The notes: generated by a model not told the origin, from the letters alone. A stretch of 33,026 nucleotides of DNA from JBDREA01 sp043820265 (GCA_043820265.1 JBDREA010000005.1:1-33026), one strand, 5' to 3'; numbered from the stretch's first letter, positions 7,375 through 15,342 are shown. Made by a program: numbers and translations.

Positions 7375-7413
7375 TTTGGTAACTTATTTGGGAGGGCAAA
7401 TATAAGACCGTCT

Positions 7414-8469
7414 TCATAGTTTATGGTAGGCTGAAAACTGGTCTTTTAGTTGGGTGATTAGCTCGACTGTTTCCTTCGAACAGGAGTCTTTGATATGCTT
7501 CGGCTCAGATTCCCCAAGGAAAACCTGGGCAATCTCTCTAAGAGACAGGGCGAGGGCTTCGGTGTTGTAGCCGCCTTCAAGTTCAAGAGAGATATTTCCA
7601 CCGCATTTTTCATCCGCCAGTTGATTTAGGAGATACGCCATCCGAGCATAACCCACATCTGTCAGGCGAAGCTGACTAATCGAATCAAGGAGATGGCTGT
7701 CAAATCCGGCTGAGATGAAGATGAAGTCGGGATCAAAGCCGTCGATTAAAGGAACCAAAAACTCTTCAAATGCGTACTGGTAGTCTGAGTTTCCTGCTCC
7801 ACCTTGAAAAGGGACGTTGACCTGATACCCAAGACCTTCCGAGTTCCCCATCTCCTTTGCAAAGCCCCTCGCAGGATAAAAGGATGAAGGATCCTGATGT
7901 AGGGAAATGTTTAGTACGTCCTTGTCGCCTGAAAAGATATCCATCGTCCCGTTTGATGCATGGCAATCCCAGTCGACGATGCATATCTTTTTGATTCCAT
8001 GAACTTCTTGTATGTGTCTTACTGCGATGGCCACATTGTTGAAATAGCAAAACCCCATTGCCCTGTCCTGGCTGGCATGGTGGCCTGGGGGGCGAACGAG
8101 CGCAATCGAGTTATCGGCTCGACCCTCCAACAAAGAATTAGAGGCTTCGATAACCCCTCCGGCCGCAAGAAGCGCGACCTCGAATGTGTTTTTATTCGCG
8201 CATGTATCTGGGTCAAGCTGCACTCCACCGCGGTTTGACGCGTTCTTGATTTCGGTATAATGCCTGTCCGTGTGAACACGCAAAATGTCTTCCCGACTCG
8301 CAGCCTCCGGCTTAATAAGTTCAAGTTTTTCAAGTAGCCCCCAGCCCTCAAACAAGGACATAGTTTCTGAAAGCCGGGTTGCGACCTCAAGATGGCCTGG
8401 GCCGGCATAATGCAGTAGATAATCCGGATGATAGACCAATGCAGTTCTATTCATTTGTGCTTGATTCAT
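7414..8469 (-). CDS. Histone deacetylase superfamily (HDAC/AcuC/acetylpolyamine amidohydrolase-like) hydrolase
   Basis: 351 residues; zinc-dependent removal of acyl groups from lysine or polyamine amides. Visible catalytic features are RPPGHHA with the His pair 130-131, GFCYFNN (139-145), zinc ligands Asp168 and His170 in VDWDCH, Asp257 in SAGFDSH, and the transition-state Tyr301 in LEGGYN. After the zinc His, the usual H-G-x-G-T reads ASNGT, a small deviation. Start at 8469 is provisional; an in-frame Met six codons in (MNRTALVYHP) is equally plausible. The true substrate cannot be predicted: archaeal members may act on chromatin proteins such as Alba, on polyamines or on other acyl-amides. 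It is divergent from the phosphohexomutase gene. Confidence 0.92.
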   Translation of the reverse strand: MNQAQMNRTALVYHPDYLLHYAGPGHLEVATRLSETMSLFEGWGLLEKLELIKPEAASREDILRVHTDRHYTEIKNASNRGGVQLDPDTCANKNTFEVALLAAGGVIEASNSLLEGRADNSIALVRPPGHHASQDRAMGFCYFNNVAIAVRHIQEVHGIKKICIVDWDCHASNGTMDIFSGDKDVLNISLHQDPSSFYPARGFAKEMGNSEGLGYQVNVPFQGGAGNSDYQYAFEEFLVPLIDGFDPDFIFISAGFDSHLLDSISQLRLTDVGYARMAYLLNQLADEKCGGNISLELEGGYNTEALALSLREIAQVFLGESEPKHIKDSCSKETVELITQLKDQFSAYHKL

Positions 8470-8532
8470 TTAGATAAGATGATTATAGGACTAGGTTAAA
8501 AACGATTTGGCAGAGCTAATCTCTCATTTGAC

Positions 8533-8543
8533 TTTTATTTTAT
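8533..8543 (+). promoter_or_regulatory. TATA box of the phosphohexomutase gene
   Basis: TTTTATTTTAT lies about 26 nt before the ATG at 8564, the spacing of a leaderless archaeal gene. This supports 8564 over the adjacent in-frame TTG at 8561. Confidence 0.6.
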
Positions 8544-8563
8544 TCAGCCCATATGCTTAGTTG

Positions 8564-9850
8564 ATGAGAAGGCTTTTTGGAACATCTGGGGTCAGAAAAA
8601 AATTAGAGGACTTCCCCAAGGATTTCTCCTATGAGCTGGCATTGGCTCTGGGTTCATGCATCGCAGACGATTCTGTGGCATTGGGAAGGGACACGAGAAG
8701 TTCGGGGCCGGATTTGGAAAAGGACTTTGTGAGGGGATTGTCTGATTGCGGTTGCAACTCTGTTCTTCTCGGGATCGTTCCGACACCTACCGTTGGTGTT
8801 GCGGCAAGCGAGTTCGGCACTGGAGTCATGATAACTGCAAGCCATAATCCTCCGGACTACAACGGATTCAAATTCTGGGGTAGGAGGGGTGCATACGATC
8901 CAGTCCAGGAAGAAGATGTTGAGGAGGTATATTTTTCAAAGAAGTGGGAGAAAGGTGACAAAAAAACAATTGAAAGGGTTGCGAGTCGCGAATTCTTAGA
9001 CAAACACAAGGAATCCATCCTCTCGTGTGTCGGTCAAGTGGAAAAAGAGATTAAAGTCCTCTTGGATTGCTCAGGGGGATCTGGTTCGGCTCTCACACCC
9101 GAACTATTGACCGAGATGGGATGCAACGTAATATCAGTGAACACAAACCAAGACGGGATTTTTCCCCACGGCCTTGAGCCGACTGCGAAAAATCTCGCGG
9201 AAACAGCCGAATTGGTTAAGAGAAGTGAGGCAGACATCGGTTTGGTGCACGACGGGGACGCAGACCGTACGGCAGCTATTGGAAAAGACGGAAAATTAAT
9301 TGATTGGGACAGTTTCCTTTCAGTCCTAGCCTATGGGAAAGACAAAATCGTTACGACAGTGGATGCATCCATGCGAATAGAAGAAGTCTGTAAAAAAGTC
9401 TTTCGCACAGCCGTAGGCGACGTGGCTGTGGTAAACGGTATCCGCGAACACGATGCAGACTTTGGAGGAGAACCTTCTGGAACCTACATTTTTCCCGACA
9501 TCCACCTTTACCCTGACGGCGTCGCCACAGCGGCCAAGGTTGTCAAAATGCTCTCTGACGGGATCTTTTATGAGATCTTGGAAAAGATTCCGACATACCC
9601 CACCAAGCGGGTCAAGATTCCCTGCGAGGAAGGCGAAAAGGCAAAGGTCATGGAAAAGCTGCATGAAACGATAACTGAAGATTATAGCGACATAGATGGT
9701 ATAAGGATAACGAAAGATGATGGATGGGTGCTTATTCGCCCGTCTGGAACAGAACCCTATCTGAGGATTACAGCCGAGGCAAGAAGCGAGAAGTCATTGG
9801 CTGAGATAGTCAGCCAAGGCGAGGAATGGATAAAGAAGGCAAGGGCTTGA
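8564..9850 (+). CDS. glmM: Phosphohexomutase (phosphoglucosamine mutase / phosphomannomutase family)
   Basis: 428 residues; interconverts sugar-6-phosphate and sugar-1-phosphate through a phosphoserine enzyme, feeding nucleotide-sugar synthesis. Motifs: N-terminal LFGTSGVR, phosphoserine loop ITASHNPPDYNG with Ser93, metal loop DGDADR (230-235), sugar-binding GEPSG (302-306) and phosphate-binding RPSGTEP (392-398). Archaeal GlmM and ManB paralogues share all these motifs. The GEPSG loop and overall text fit the archaeal GlmM group best, but substrate specificity is not certain. Start chosen at ATG 8564 from TATA spacing. A normal full-length member. Confidence 0.9.
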   Translation: MRRLFGTSGVRKKLEDFPKDFSYELALALGSCIADDSVALGRDTRSSGPDLEKDFVRGLSDCGCNSVLLGIVPTPTVGVAASEFGTGVMITASHNPPDYNGFKFWGRRGAYDPVQEEDVEEVYFSKKWEKGDKKTIERVASREFLDKHKESILSCVGQVEKEIKVLLDCSGGSGSALTPELLTEMGCNVISVNTNQDGIFPHGLEPTAKNLAETAELVKRSEADIGLVHDGDADRTAAIGKDGKLIDWDSFLSVLAYGKDKIVTTVDASMRIEEVCKKVFRTAVGDVAVVNGIREHDADFGGEPSGTYIFPDIHLYPDGVATAAKVVKMLSDGIFYEILEKIPTYPTKRVKIPCEEGEKAKVMEKLHETITEDYSDIDGIRITKDDGWVLIRPSGTEPYLRITAEARSEKSLAEIVSQGEEWIKKARA

Positions 9851-9858
9851 TCAACGGA

Positions 9859-10275
9859 CTATGTGTCGCACAATACTTCGATGACCCATTGTCCACCGTC
9901 TTCTTCTATCTTTAAGTCATGATAGGTCACGGCCTTGACTTCGGCGAATAACCTGTGCATTTTCGGATTGTACTTTTCTCCCTTTAAAACAGCCGAAAGA
10001 TTCCCGTCGCTTATGCTGACTTCGAAACCGCAGAAGAGAAGTTCTTCGCTTTCAAAGAGGAAAATAAGCTCAGTTAGGAAGTGATGAAGAAGTTCCTCTC
10101 TTGTTTCAGCAACACAATCGAACCGCTTTTCAATTCGGGAAGAAATCAGATTAAAATCCGAGATATAAGAAAAAAGCGCTTTCGCAGAATTCTCGAATGC
10201 ATCCTCCAATGAAGACCCATACGCCCGGAATTTGAAATCTGCGGTGTGATCTAAAAAATCGAAATCCCTGCCCAT
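9859..10275 (-). CDS. Archease (RtcB RNA-ligase activating protein)
   Basis: 138 residues. Family signatures are the N-terminal FDFLDHTADFKFRAYG, the middle KALFSYI, and the C-terminal LFAEVKAVTYHDLKI...WVIEVLCDT, which includes the conserved acidic residue at the end that coordinates metal. Archease helps the RtcB ligase form its guanylylated intermediate during tRNA splicing and allows multiple turnover. No rtcB is visible in this window. Its promoter overlaps, in divergent orientation, that proposed for the rps15 leader: on the minus strand a T/A-rich TTTATTATT lies about 30 nt before the ATG. Convergent with the phosphohexomutase gene, 8 bases apart. Confidence 0.93.
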   Translation of the reverse strand: MGRDFDFLDHTADFKFRAYGSSLEDAFENSAKALFSYISDFNLISSRIEKRFDCVAETREELLHHFLTELIFLFESEELLFCGFEVSISDGNLSAVLKGEKYNPKMHRLFAEVKAVTYHDLKIEEDGGQWVIEVLCDT

Positions 10276-10280
10276 AGCTT

Positions 10281-10290
10281 TTTATATAAG
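10281..10290 (+). promoter_or_regulatory. Putative TATA box for the rps15 leader transcript
   Basis: TTTATATAAG at 10281-10290 would place a plus-strand start near 10311, giving a 5' leader of about 225 nt before rps15. It is too close to the archease ATG (10 nt) to serve that gene. A later A/T stretch at 10448-10457 is a weaker alternative. Confidence 0.45.
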
Positions 10291-10354
10291 TAGTGCGCAA
10301 TAATAAAGACTCGATTCACGAAAAGGAATTTTTCTGGGTGGAGTGGATAAATAA

Positions 10355-10452
10355 CCTCGGGATTCATCCCGAGGTTTTTATGCCGAACAGCCGGAGGGGA
10401 TATAACCTTCATCCAGGCTTTTAGGCCCTGGTTTTCGGCTGTTCGTAGCATA
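10355..10452 (+). other. Hairpin-rich structured leader (possible regulatory RNA or small RNA) upstream of rps15
   Basis: Two strong stem-loops occur in tandem. The first is CCTCGGGA-TTCA-TCCCGAGG (10355-10374), a perfect 8-bp stem followed by TTTTTA. The second is long-range: TATGC plus CGAACAGCCG (10379-10393) pairs with CGGCTGTTCG, then after a two-base bulge GCATA (10436-10452), making 15 bp. Its interior holds a further stem CCAGG/CCTGG and a possible short GGAT/ATCC helix, so a branched fold is likely. It lies in the longest noncoding gap of the window (10276-10537). It may be an autoregulatory leader for the ribosomal operon, a transcription terminator/attenuator, or an independent small RNA. 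I found no convincing box C/D or H/ACA features. Confidence 0.55.
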
Positions 10453-10537
10453 AAAAACGGGTTGAAAGAAACCTCACCTGTCTCCTCCACACCGAGACCA
10501 CGCTGCCCAGACCCTATTCCTGATAAGATAAAAAAGA

Positions 10538-10990
10538 ATGGCACGAATGCACGGCCGAAAAAAGGGAAAATCATCTTCAGCCAAACCCCAGAGGACAGTC
10601 TATCCAAAATGGCAGATGTACGATTCAGAGGAGCTCGCAGAACTCATAGTGGAGATATATAAAAACGGAAATCCTCCCAGCAAAATTGGCTTGATCCTGA
10701 GAGACCAATACGGAATCCCATCCACCAAGGTCGCCGTAGACAAAAAAGTAACGACCATACTAAAAGAAAAAGGGATCGAATTAGAGCTTCCAGAAGACCT
10801 ATACAACCTGGTGAACAAAGCAGTGAAGCTCAGAAAACACTTAGACCAACACAGCCACGACAAGCACAACAAAAGAGGGTTGCAGTTGATCGAATCAAAG
10901 ATCTTTCGCCTGACAAAATACTATAAGGGCGCAGGAGTAATACCTTCGGGTTGGTTTTACGACCCCGAGAAGATCAAGCTGTTGGTATAA
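10538..10990 (+). CDS. rps15: Small ribosomal subunit protein uS15 (archaeal S15P/S13e)
   Basis: 150 residues, the archaeal/eukaryotic length (bacterial S15 is about 89). The N-terminal extension MARMHGRKKGKS and PKW, the middle LILRDQYGIPSTK, and the conserved C-terminal core HLDQHSHDKHNKRGLQLIESKIFRLTKYYK (three-helix 16S rRNA-binding domain) identify it. It binds the central domain of 16S rRNA early in assembly. First gene of rps15-pcc1-rps3ae; pcc1 starts 6 bases after the stop. The hairpin-rich leader 100-180 nt upstream is a candidate control region. Confident. Confidence 0.97.
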   Translation: MARMHGRKKGKSSSAKPQRTVYPKWQMYDSEELAELIVEIYKNGNPPSKIGLILRDQYGIPSTKVAVDKKVTTILKEKGIELELPEDLYNLVNKAVKLRKHLDQHSHDKHNKRGLQLIESKIFRLTKYYKGAGVIPSGWFYDPEKIKLLV

Positions 10991-10995
10991 AGAAA

Positions 10996-11217
10996 ATGAA
11001 ATGTACGGCAACCCTAAAAACGAAGTCATCTGATGCCAAAAATATAACTCGGTCGCTTTCAGTCGATAATGTGAGAAAGGAAAAACTCTCAGTATCAACA
11101 AGGGCGGAAGGGGAATTCATCATATCCGAAATCGAAACAAAATCGGTTGAATCGATGCTTCACACATTAGACGACATCATCTTTTGTCAGATAACGGCTG
11201 AAGAATCCCTCAGATAA
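10996..11217 (+). CDS. pcc1: KEOPS complex subunit Pcc1 (tRNA t6A biosynthesis)
   Basis: 73 residues from the ATG at 10996, six bases after the rps15 stop; an earlier in-frame start would overlap rps15 and is not needed. The text matches the Pcc1 fold: a short beta strand, DAKNITRSLSVDN helix, then LSVSTRAEGEFIISEIETKSVESMLHTLDDI. Pcc1 is the dimerisation subunit of KEOPS (with Kae1, Bud32, Cgi121), which transfers threonylcarbamoyl to adenosine 37 of ANN-reading tRNAs. Its place between rps15 and rps3ae is a known archaeal gene context and supports the call, since the sequence itself is short and diverse. Confidence 0.82.
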   Translation: MKCTATLKTKSSDAKNITRSLSVDNVRKEKLSVSTRAEGEFIISEIETKSVESMLHTLDDIIFCQITAEESLR

Positions 11218-11228
11218 AGATAGACAGA

Positions 11229-11792
11229 ATGGCCAAAAAGAAGAACATCACGTCTTGGAAGAACAAGAAGAAATACACCATATACGCTCCAGAATCCTTT
11301 GAGAAAAAGGAACTGAAATCCACAATCGCCTCAGATCCAAAGCAGCTCATCGGACGAACGATTGATTTTTCAATAAGGGACTTGTCCGGGGACCGAAGCA
11401 AGCAGCACCTGAAGGTGCTCTTTGAGATAACGGACGTCCAGGGAGACAATGCATACACTCAGGCGAAAATGTTTGACACCCTGCCTGGCTACCTGAAATC
11501 CAAGGTCAGAAAGGGAATGACAAAACTTGATATACAACGCAAATTAAACCTAAAAGACAAAAAAATCGTTTTGAAGATGATGGTTTTGACCAGAGGCCAT
11601 ATCCAAGAGCACCAACGAGTCGATTTGACTAAAGCAATCGATAAGATCCTAAATAGCATGGAAAGGAAACTCAAGGCAGACGAGATGATCCAGCAATCCC
11701 TTTTTGGAAAAGTCGGGACAGAGATTTATCAGACGCTCAAAAGGATCCACCCAATAGCCAGAGTAGAAGTCTGGCAGATAAAGGTATTATAG
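11229..11792 (+). CDS. rps3ae: Small ribosomal subunit protein eS1 (S3Ae)
   Basis: 187 residues, with typical lysine-rich start MAKKKNITSWKNKK and the family core APESFEKKEL, IGRTIDFSIRDLSGD, HLKVLFEITDVQGDNAYT, and C-terminal RRVDLTKAID-like and EIYQTLKRIHPIARVEVWQIKVL text. An archaeal/eukaryotic-specific protein of the small subunit near the mRNA exit. It ends the ribosomal operon; two large inverted repeats start immediately after the stop codon. Eleven bases separate it from pcc1. Confidence 0.97.
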   Translation: MAKKKNITSWKNKKKYTIYAPESFEKKELKSTIASDPKQLIGRTIDFSIRDLSGDRSKQHLKVLFEITDVQGDNAYTQAKMFDTLPGYLKSKVRKGMTKLDIQRKLNLKDKKIVLKMMVLTRGHIQEHQRVDLTKAIDKILNSMERKLKADEMIQQSLFGKVGTEIYQTLKRIHPIARVEVWQIKVL

Positions 11793-11884
11793 TTGAGGTC
11801 ATAACTTCCTAGACTATTCACTGGAAAGTTATGCCCTCAAATATATTGGGGGACGTAGAGGTTCGCCAAAAAGTTATGTCCCCC
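11793..11884 (+). terminator. Two consecutive large inverted repeats between convergent rps3ae and aroC, probable bidirectional terminator
   Basis: First inverted repeat: TTGAGG plus CATAACTT plus CC (11793-11809) pairs with GG, AAGTTATG and CCTCAA (11823-11840), a stem of 16 pairs with one mismatch and one bulge, starting on the base after the rps3ae stop. Second: GGGGGAC (11848-11854) with GTCCCCC (11878-11884). Its loop carries another AAGTTATG, so the octamer or its complement occurs three times in 80 bases. T-rich and A-rich tracts follow (11889-11913). The region separates two convergent genes, consistent with termination in both directions. Confidence 0.6.
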
Positions 11885-11917
11885 ACTATATAAAAAAAAT
11901 TTCTTCTTTTTATACCC

Positions 11918-13015
11918 CTATAACCTTCTGGGAATCAATCCGCTTCTAATTCCGTGATCAGCTAAAACAAGACAGACCATAGATTCTACTATTGGGACCG
12001 CGCGTGGAACAACGCAGGGATCATGGCGTCCCTCAATCTTGATCTTTGAACTCCTTTTAGATTTCAAATTGATTGTGTTCTGGCTTAAACCTATCGAGGC
12101 CGTGGGTTTGATATAAGCACGCACAACAATTGGCATCCCGTTACTGATGCCGCCGTTTATTCCCCCGGCAAGATTTGTTTTTGTGCAAACCTTTTTGTTT
12201 TTCCAGATGAATTCGTCATTTGCCTCTGAACCCTTTAAACAGGATTGGACAAATCCTTCACCGACTTCCACTGCCTTAACTGCAGGTATGCTCATCAAGG
12301 CTTTAGCTAAATCAGCGTCTAATTTGTCGAAAACCGGCTCACCCAATCCAGCTGGGACGCCGCAAGCAATTACCTCCACTACTCCGCCGACAGAATCCCT
12401 TTGCCTTTTAGCCGCAAGGATTATTTCCTCCATCTCGGCTGCGACTAAGCCATTAGGGCAGCGTACGTTGTTTTTCTCAGTCTTTTTCCTTAGAGAAGAG
12501 AATAGAGAGGGTTTGATTTCGCCGTCAAAGGATAATCCCCCGATTTCGCGAGCGAAACCTAAGATATCGATTTTGAATTCGGCTAAAAGCTTTCTAGCCA
12601 CCGCTCCCCCTGCAACTCTCCCCACAGTTTCTCTTGCACTCGCTCTCCCTCCGCCTCTGAAGTCGACGTTGCCGAACTTGGCCCCCCAAGTGTAGTCTGC
12701 GTGTCCCGGCCTCGGGGTGTTTATCAGCTTTTTATAATTTTTAGAATCAACGTCTTTGTTTTTTACAGCAATTGATATCGGTGTCCCCAGGGTCTTTCCC
12801 TCAAACACCCCGGACAAGATCTCTGCTCTGTCTTTTTCGCTACGTATTGTTGTGAGCTTGCTTTGCCCAGGCCTTCTTCTTGCGAGCTCCTTTTGAATGT
12901 CATTTAATGTGAGCCTCAAACCAGCAGGGCAACCGTCGACAACGCAGCCGACCGAGGGACCATGGCTTTCTCCCCAGGTTGTGAGCTGAAACATTTTGCC
13001 AAATGTATTATCCAT
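11918..13015 (-). CDS. aroC: Chorismate synthase
   Basis: 365 residues. It converts 5-enolpyruvylshikimate-3-phosphate to chorismate with reduced FMN, the last step of the shikimate pathway. Signatures: N-terminal GKMFQLTTWGESHGPSVG, RRRPGQSKLTT, GTPISI, PRPGHADYT, FRGGGRASARETVGRVAGGA and C-terminal GRHDPCVVPRAVPIVESM, covering all three PROSITE-type patterns. Start at 13015 (MDNTFGKMF) is standard for the family. No other shikimate gene is visible. Convergent with rps3ae, divergent from nfnA. Confidence 0.98.
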   Translation of the reverse strand: MDNTFGKMFQLTTWGESHGPSVGCVVDGCPAGLRLTLNDIQKELARRRPGQSKLTTIRSEKDRAEILSGVFEGKTLGTPISIAVKNKDVDSKNYKKLINTPRPGHADYTWGAKFGNVDFRGGGRASARETVGRVAGGAVARKLLAEFKIDILGFAREIGGLSFDGEIKPSLFSSLRKKTEKNNVRCPNGLVAAEMEEIILAAKRQRDSVGGVVEVIACGVPAGLGEPVFDKLDADLAKALMSIPAVKAVEVGEGFVQSCLKGSEANDEFIWKNKKVCTKTNLAGGINGGISNGMPIVVRAYIKPTASIGLSQNTINLKSKRSSKIKIEGRHDPCVVPRAVPIVESMVCLVLADHGIRSGLIPRRL

Positions 13016-13111
13016 AAAAAAAGATTAGCAGATTCAAACAAATAAAAGATAATGAATCGATAAGGGATAGAAAAAATCCCCCCAGCCAGTGGAATAATGG
13101 AAAGCTTCATG

Positions 13112-13130
13112 GTTTTTAAGGTTTAAATTT
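13112..13130 (+). promoter_or_regulatory. Promoter region of nfnAB
   Basis: GTTTTTAAGG and TTTAAATTT occur 15-33 nt before the nfnA ATG at 13145. The first is about 28 nt upstream, giving a leaderless transcript; the second is a less well-spaced alternative. Confidence 0.45.
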
Positions 13131-13144
13131 GATAATTCAGCCCT

Positions 13145-13975
13145 ATGTACAAGATTGTCAAAAAGAGGAAACTCAACCCATTGAACACGTTTTTTGAGGT
13201 TGAAGCACCACTCATCGCCTCATCTGCCAAACCCGGACAGTTCGTCGTCCTCATAGTTGACGAAAAAGGGGAGAGGATTCCTTTGACCATAATGGACTGG
13301 CACACCGAAAAAGGTACAATAGATATCGTCTCATTTGAGGTGGGAACATCGACTTCTAAGCTCGCCGCGCTGAACGAAGGAGACAATATCGCCCACGTCT
13401 CAGGACCCTTCGGAAGACCGATCGAAGTTGCAGAATACGGCATAGTCGTATGCGTCGGTGGCGGAGTAGGGATCGCAGCAATTTATCCCAAAGCTCGTGC
13501 ATACAAGGAGGCGGGAAACAAGGTTATAAGCATCATCGGGGCAAGGAACAAAGACCTTCTTGTTTTAGAAGAGGAGATGGCGGACGTCTCAGATGAGCTG
13601 ATCATCTGCACAGACGACGGCTCAAAGGGTAGAAAGGGATTCGTGACCGAGGCCCTAAAAGCAGTCATCAAAAAGAGGGAAGTGGATAAAGTGACTGCAG
13701 TAGGACCCTTACCCATGATGAAAGCGGTGGCAGACTTGACAAAAGGTTACGGCATCAAAACAGTTGTAAGCCTGAACTCAACAATGGTCGACGGAACTGG
13801 GATGTGTGGTGGATGCAGGGTCAAAGTCGAAGGGCAGCAGAAATTCACGTGCGTTCATGGACCGATCTTTGACGCGCATAAAGTCGACTTCGACGACCTC
13901 ATAAAAAGGAACATGCAATACAGCAAAAAAGAAAAGGATTCAATGGAGAAGCACAAATGCCGCCTTCAAAGCTGA
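13145..13975 (+). CDS. nfnA: NfnA/SudB: NADH-binding flavoprotein subunit of electron-bifurcating ferredoxin:NADP+ oxidoreductase
   Basis: 276 residues, ferredoxin-NADP reductase fold. An N-terminal FAD-binding barrel (KPGQFVVLIVDEKGERIPLTI) is followed by the NAD-binding start VVCVGGGVGIAAIYP (101-115) and a C-terminal [2Fe-2S] site MCGGCRV...FTCVHGP with Cys221, Cys224, Cys236. In characterised Nfn the fourth ligand is an aspartate, and Asp216 in VDGTGM fits. Together with the next gene it couples NADH and reduced ferredoxin to NADPH formation by flavin-based bifurcation; sulfide dehydrogenase SudBA is homologous. The last 19 bases overlap nfnB, indicating coupled translation. Confidence 0.9.
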   Translation: MYKIVKKRKLNPLNTFFEVEAPLIASSAKPGQFVVLIVDEKGERIPLTIMDWHTEKGTIDIVSFEVGTSTSKLAALNEGDNIAHVSGPFGRPIEVAEYGIVVCVGGGVGIAAIYPKARAYKEAGNKVISIIGARNKDLLVLEEEMADVSDELIICTDDGSKGRKGFVTEALKAVIKKREVDKVTAVGPLPMMKAVADLTKGYGIKTVVSLNSTMVDGTGMCGGCRVKVEGQQKFTCVHGPIFDAHKVDFDDLIKRNMQYSKKEKDSMEKHKCRLQS

Positions 13976-15336
13976 AAAACCCTATGCCAGAGCAGCCTCC
14001 AAAAAAGAGAAACAAGAACTTCGAGGAAGTAGCTCTAGGCTACGGAGAGGAAGTAGCGATTTTGGAGGCAAAGCGCTGCATTGAATGCGGAAAATGCAAG
14101 CCGGGTTGTCCTGTTGAAATAGATATTTCAGGATTCATTCACGCAGTAAAGGAAGGGGATTTTCTTCTTGCCGCAGCGATTATCTGGGATAAAAACAATT
14201 TACCCGCTATCTGCGGAAGAGTCTGCCCCCAGGAGACGCAATGTGAGAAATTGTGCGTTCTCTCAAAGACAGGTGAACCTGTGGCTATCGGGAGGCTTGA
14301 GAGGTTTGTCGCAGACTATGCTTTAAAAAACATAAAACGTGAAGCCGTAAAGGCCAAATCCACGGGAAAGAAGGTAGCTGTAGTCGGAAGCGGGCCTGCG
14401 GGATTGACTGCCGCAGGAGACCTTGCAAAACTCGGACACAATGTCACAATCTTTGAAGCCTTGCATAAGCCCGGAGGAGTCTTAGCATACGGTATCCCAG
14501 AATTCAGGCTTCCTAAAAAGATCCTGAACGCAGAGATAGATTATCTCAGGCAGGTTGGCGTAAAGATCATCACAGATGCACCAATCGGAAACACGAAATC
14601 GGTGACTCAGCTGAAAAAGGAGGGATTCGATGCAATCTTTTTGGGTACAGGAGCTGGTCTCCCCTATTTTCTAGGAGTTCCGGGAGAAAGCCTACCAGGG
14701 GTGTATAGCGCCAACGAATTCCTCATTCGCGTGAACTTGATGAAGGCCTATCTCTTCCCCGAATACGATACGCCCCTTAACATCGGCGAACGGGTGGCTG
14801 TCATCGGCGGCGGAAACGTTGCGATGGATTCGGCCCGCTGTGCGCTTAGGATGGGGGCTAAAAGCGTTTCGCTTGTGTATCGGAGGACTGAAGCCGAGAT
14901 GCCTGCTAGAAACGAGGAGATAGAACACGCCAAAGAGGAGGGAATCGAATTTCGGATGTTGACGAATCCCATCGAGTTTTTAGCCGACAGCAACGGCAAC
15001 CTCACCTCCATGAAGTGCTTGAAGAGTAAGTTAGGCCCCTCTGATGAATCGGGAAGGAGGAGCCCTATCCTAATCAGAGGAAGCGAGTTCTGCTTTCCGG
15101 TGGATACCGTTGTCATAGCAATAGGCCAGGGACCCAACCCCTTGATCCCTGAGACCACGCCGGAAATCAGGGTGGGAAGAAAAGGAAACATCATAGCAGA
15201 CGAAAACCAAAAGACACTAATGGAGGCCGTTTGGGCGGGAGGAGACGTCGTTACAGGGGCGGCGACTGTAATCGAAGCCATGGGTTCGGGGAAAAAGGCA
15301 GCTAAAAGCATTCATGAATACCTTTTGAAGAAATGA
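13957..15336 (+). CDS. nfnB: NfnB/SudA: NADPH-binding Fe-S flavoprotein subunit of electron-bifurcating ferredoxin:NADP+ oxidoreductase
   Basis: 459 residues. The N-terminal Fe-S domain CIECGKCKPGCP (Cys41-51) and ICGRVCPQETQCEKLC (86-100) carries two clusters. A FAD-binding Rossmann GSGPAGLTAAGDLAKLGH (144-161) follows, with KPGGVLAYGIPEFRLPK and a second nucleotide fold VAVIGGGNVAMDSARCALRMGA. The end, WAGGDVVTGAATVIEAMGSGKKAA, is the usual flavin C-terminus. The family includes glutamate synthase small subunits (GltD), but the adjacent NfnA subunit and absence of gltB make Nfn/Sud the better call. Electron bifurcation occurs at the FAD in this subunit. The ATG at 13957 lies inside nfnA. 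Confidence 0.92.
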   Translation: MPPSKLKNPMPEQPPKKRNKNFEEVALGYGEEVAILEAKRCIECGKCKPGCPVEIDISGFIHAVKEGDFLLAAAIIWDKNNLPAICGRVCPQETQCEKLCVLSKTGEPVAIGRLERFVADYALKNIKREAVKAKSTGKKVAVVGSGPAGLTAAGDLAKLGHNVTIFEALHKPGGVLAYGIPEFRLPKKILNAEIDYLRQVGVKIITDAPIGNTKSVTQLKKEGFDAIFLGTGAGLPYFLGVPGESLPGVYSANEFLIRVNLMKAYLFPEYDTPLNIGERVAVIGGGNVAMDSARCALRMGAKSVSLVYRRTEAEMPARNEEIEHAKEEGIEFRMLTNPIEFLADSNGNLTSMKCLKSKLGPSDESGRRSPILIRGSEFCFPVDTVVIAIGQGPNPLIPETTPEIRVGRKGNIIADENQKTLMEAVWAGGDVVTGAATVIEAMGSGKKAAKSIHEYLLKK

Positions 15337-15342
15337 TTGATT

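Noticed and set aside
10379..10452. H/ACA or C/D guide RNA in the rps15 leader
   Set aside because: No kink-turn/K-loop sequence, no clear ACA box and no C/D boxes were found; only the stem is convincing.
10951..10995. Longer Pcc1 starting inside rps15
   Set aside because: The added residues match nothing in the family; the ATG at 10996 gives the normal length.
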